Shown piece by piece: positions 5,914 to 6,048 of a stretch of DNA of 6,048 nucleotides. A program made the position numbers and the translations under genes. Source of the DNA: Ruminococcaceae bacterium UBA7067 (GTDB lineage: Bacteria; Bacillota; Clostridia; Oscillospirales; Acutalibacteraceae); contig DKZT01000006.1 in the NCBI GenBank assembly GCA_002493755.1, forward strand, positions 1-6,048, in the 5' to 3' direction. The notes beneath the pieces were generated by a model. The model saw nothing but the letters and a program-made list of their open reading frames with translations, was not told the DNA's origin and made no database searches. How positions within the stretch are numbered: position 1 is the stretch's first letter; every line of letters begins with the position of its first letter.

Positions 5914-5937
5914 AGTTTTGAGTCGAGAGTTTTGAGT
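5912..5937. repeat. Tandem direct repeat, 12-base unit twice
   Basis: AGAGTTTTGAGT occurs exactly at 5912-5923 and at 5926-5937, a period of 14 bases with CG between the copies. It lies in non-coding DNA and has no open frame over it. Such short AG/T-rich tandem repeats can arise by slippage; no function is suggested by the sequence. Confidence 0.7.
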
Positions 5938-5968
5938 TGTTGGGGTTAAGCTTTTTATTAATATTTCA

Positions 5969-5996
5969 ATGCTCAAAGATCTTCACTGCGGAGCAT
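5969..5996. repeat. Short inverted repeat ATGCTC/GAGCAT
   Basis: ATGCTC (5969-5974) and GAGCAT (5991-5996) are exact reverse complements 16 bases apart, with an AAGATCTT palindrome (5976-5983) between them. It sits in the repeat-rich tail and may be part of the same element as the hairpin at 6021-6040. Confidence 0.35.
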
Positions 5997-6020
5997 ATAC
6001 AACATTCTGCACAGCGAGCC

Positions 6021-6040
6021 GGAACGGTCAAGACCGTTCC
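6021..6040. repeat. Perfect GC-rich hairpin at the right edge, likely an intergenic repeat element
   Basis: GGAACGGTC (6021-6029) and GACCGTTCC (6032-6040) are exact reverse complements separated by AA. In RNA this would fold as 8 base pairs with a CAAG tetraloop. CCCTACGACC follows up to the edge with no T run, so it is not a normal terminator. The base composition differs sharply from the AT-rich DNA before it. Compact palindromes of this kind next to CCCTAC are typical of dispersed intergenic repeats in gut Clostridia; that comparison is from memory. The element probably continues beyond the window. Confidence 0.55.
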
Positions 6041-6048
6041 CTACGACC

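Overview
The window reads as a piece of chromosome from a spore-forming member of the Clostridia (Firmicutes), plausibly of the Ruminococcaceae/Oscillospiraceae type. The main reason is a SpoVT gene at the right end whose N-terminal 32 residues match, from memory, the Bacillus subtilis protein almost exactly. AGGAGG-type ribosome binding sites, AT-rich intergenic DNA and a TagF-type polymer enzyme fit the same picture. The genus is inference. No phage, CRISPR, IS transposase, tRNA or rRNA gene is visible.

Layout, all genes on the + strand. Positions 1-100 hold the tail of an upstream unit closed by a clear intrinsic terminator (68-100). A promoter near 120-148 then starts a two-gene unit: a short CLC-family anion transporter without CBS domains (165-1427), whose filter motifs point to the fluoride/proton antiporter (CLC-F) branch, and 16 bases downstream an aldo/keto reductase (1444-2355). 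A second promoter (2384-2412) drives a large, apparently monocistronic gene (2477-5212). It encodes a 911-residue fusion of an N-terminal GT2-like domain, which has lost its usual metal-binding aspartates, and a C-terminal TagF-type CDP-glycerol glycerophosphotransferase. Next comes a 108-base gap dominated by overlapping inverted repeats that reach the SpoVT ribosome binding site, then spoVT itself (5321-5863), the late forespore transcription factor. The last 185 bases are non-coding and repeat-like: a 12-base direct repeat, a short inverted repeat, and a perfect GC-rich 9-base hairpin just before the window edge.

The genes do not form one obvious system. The CLC/reductase pair looks like an ion-stress and redox unit. 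The fusion protein belongs to teichoic-acid-like or capsule-like polymer synthesis. SpoVT is a global sporulation regulator. The points most worth a second look are the unusual CLC-F filter residues, the apparently catalytically degenerate GT2 half of the fusion protein, and the nested palindrome that could control spoVT translation or serve as an operator. I found no convincing evidence of a wholly new system.
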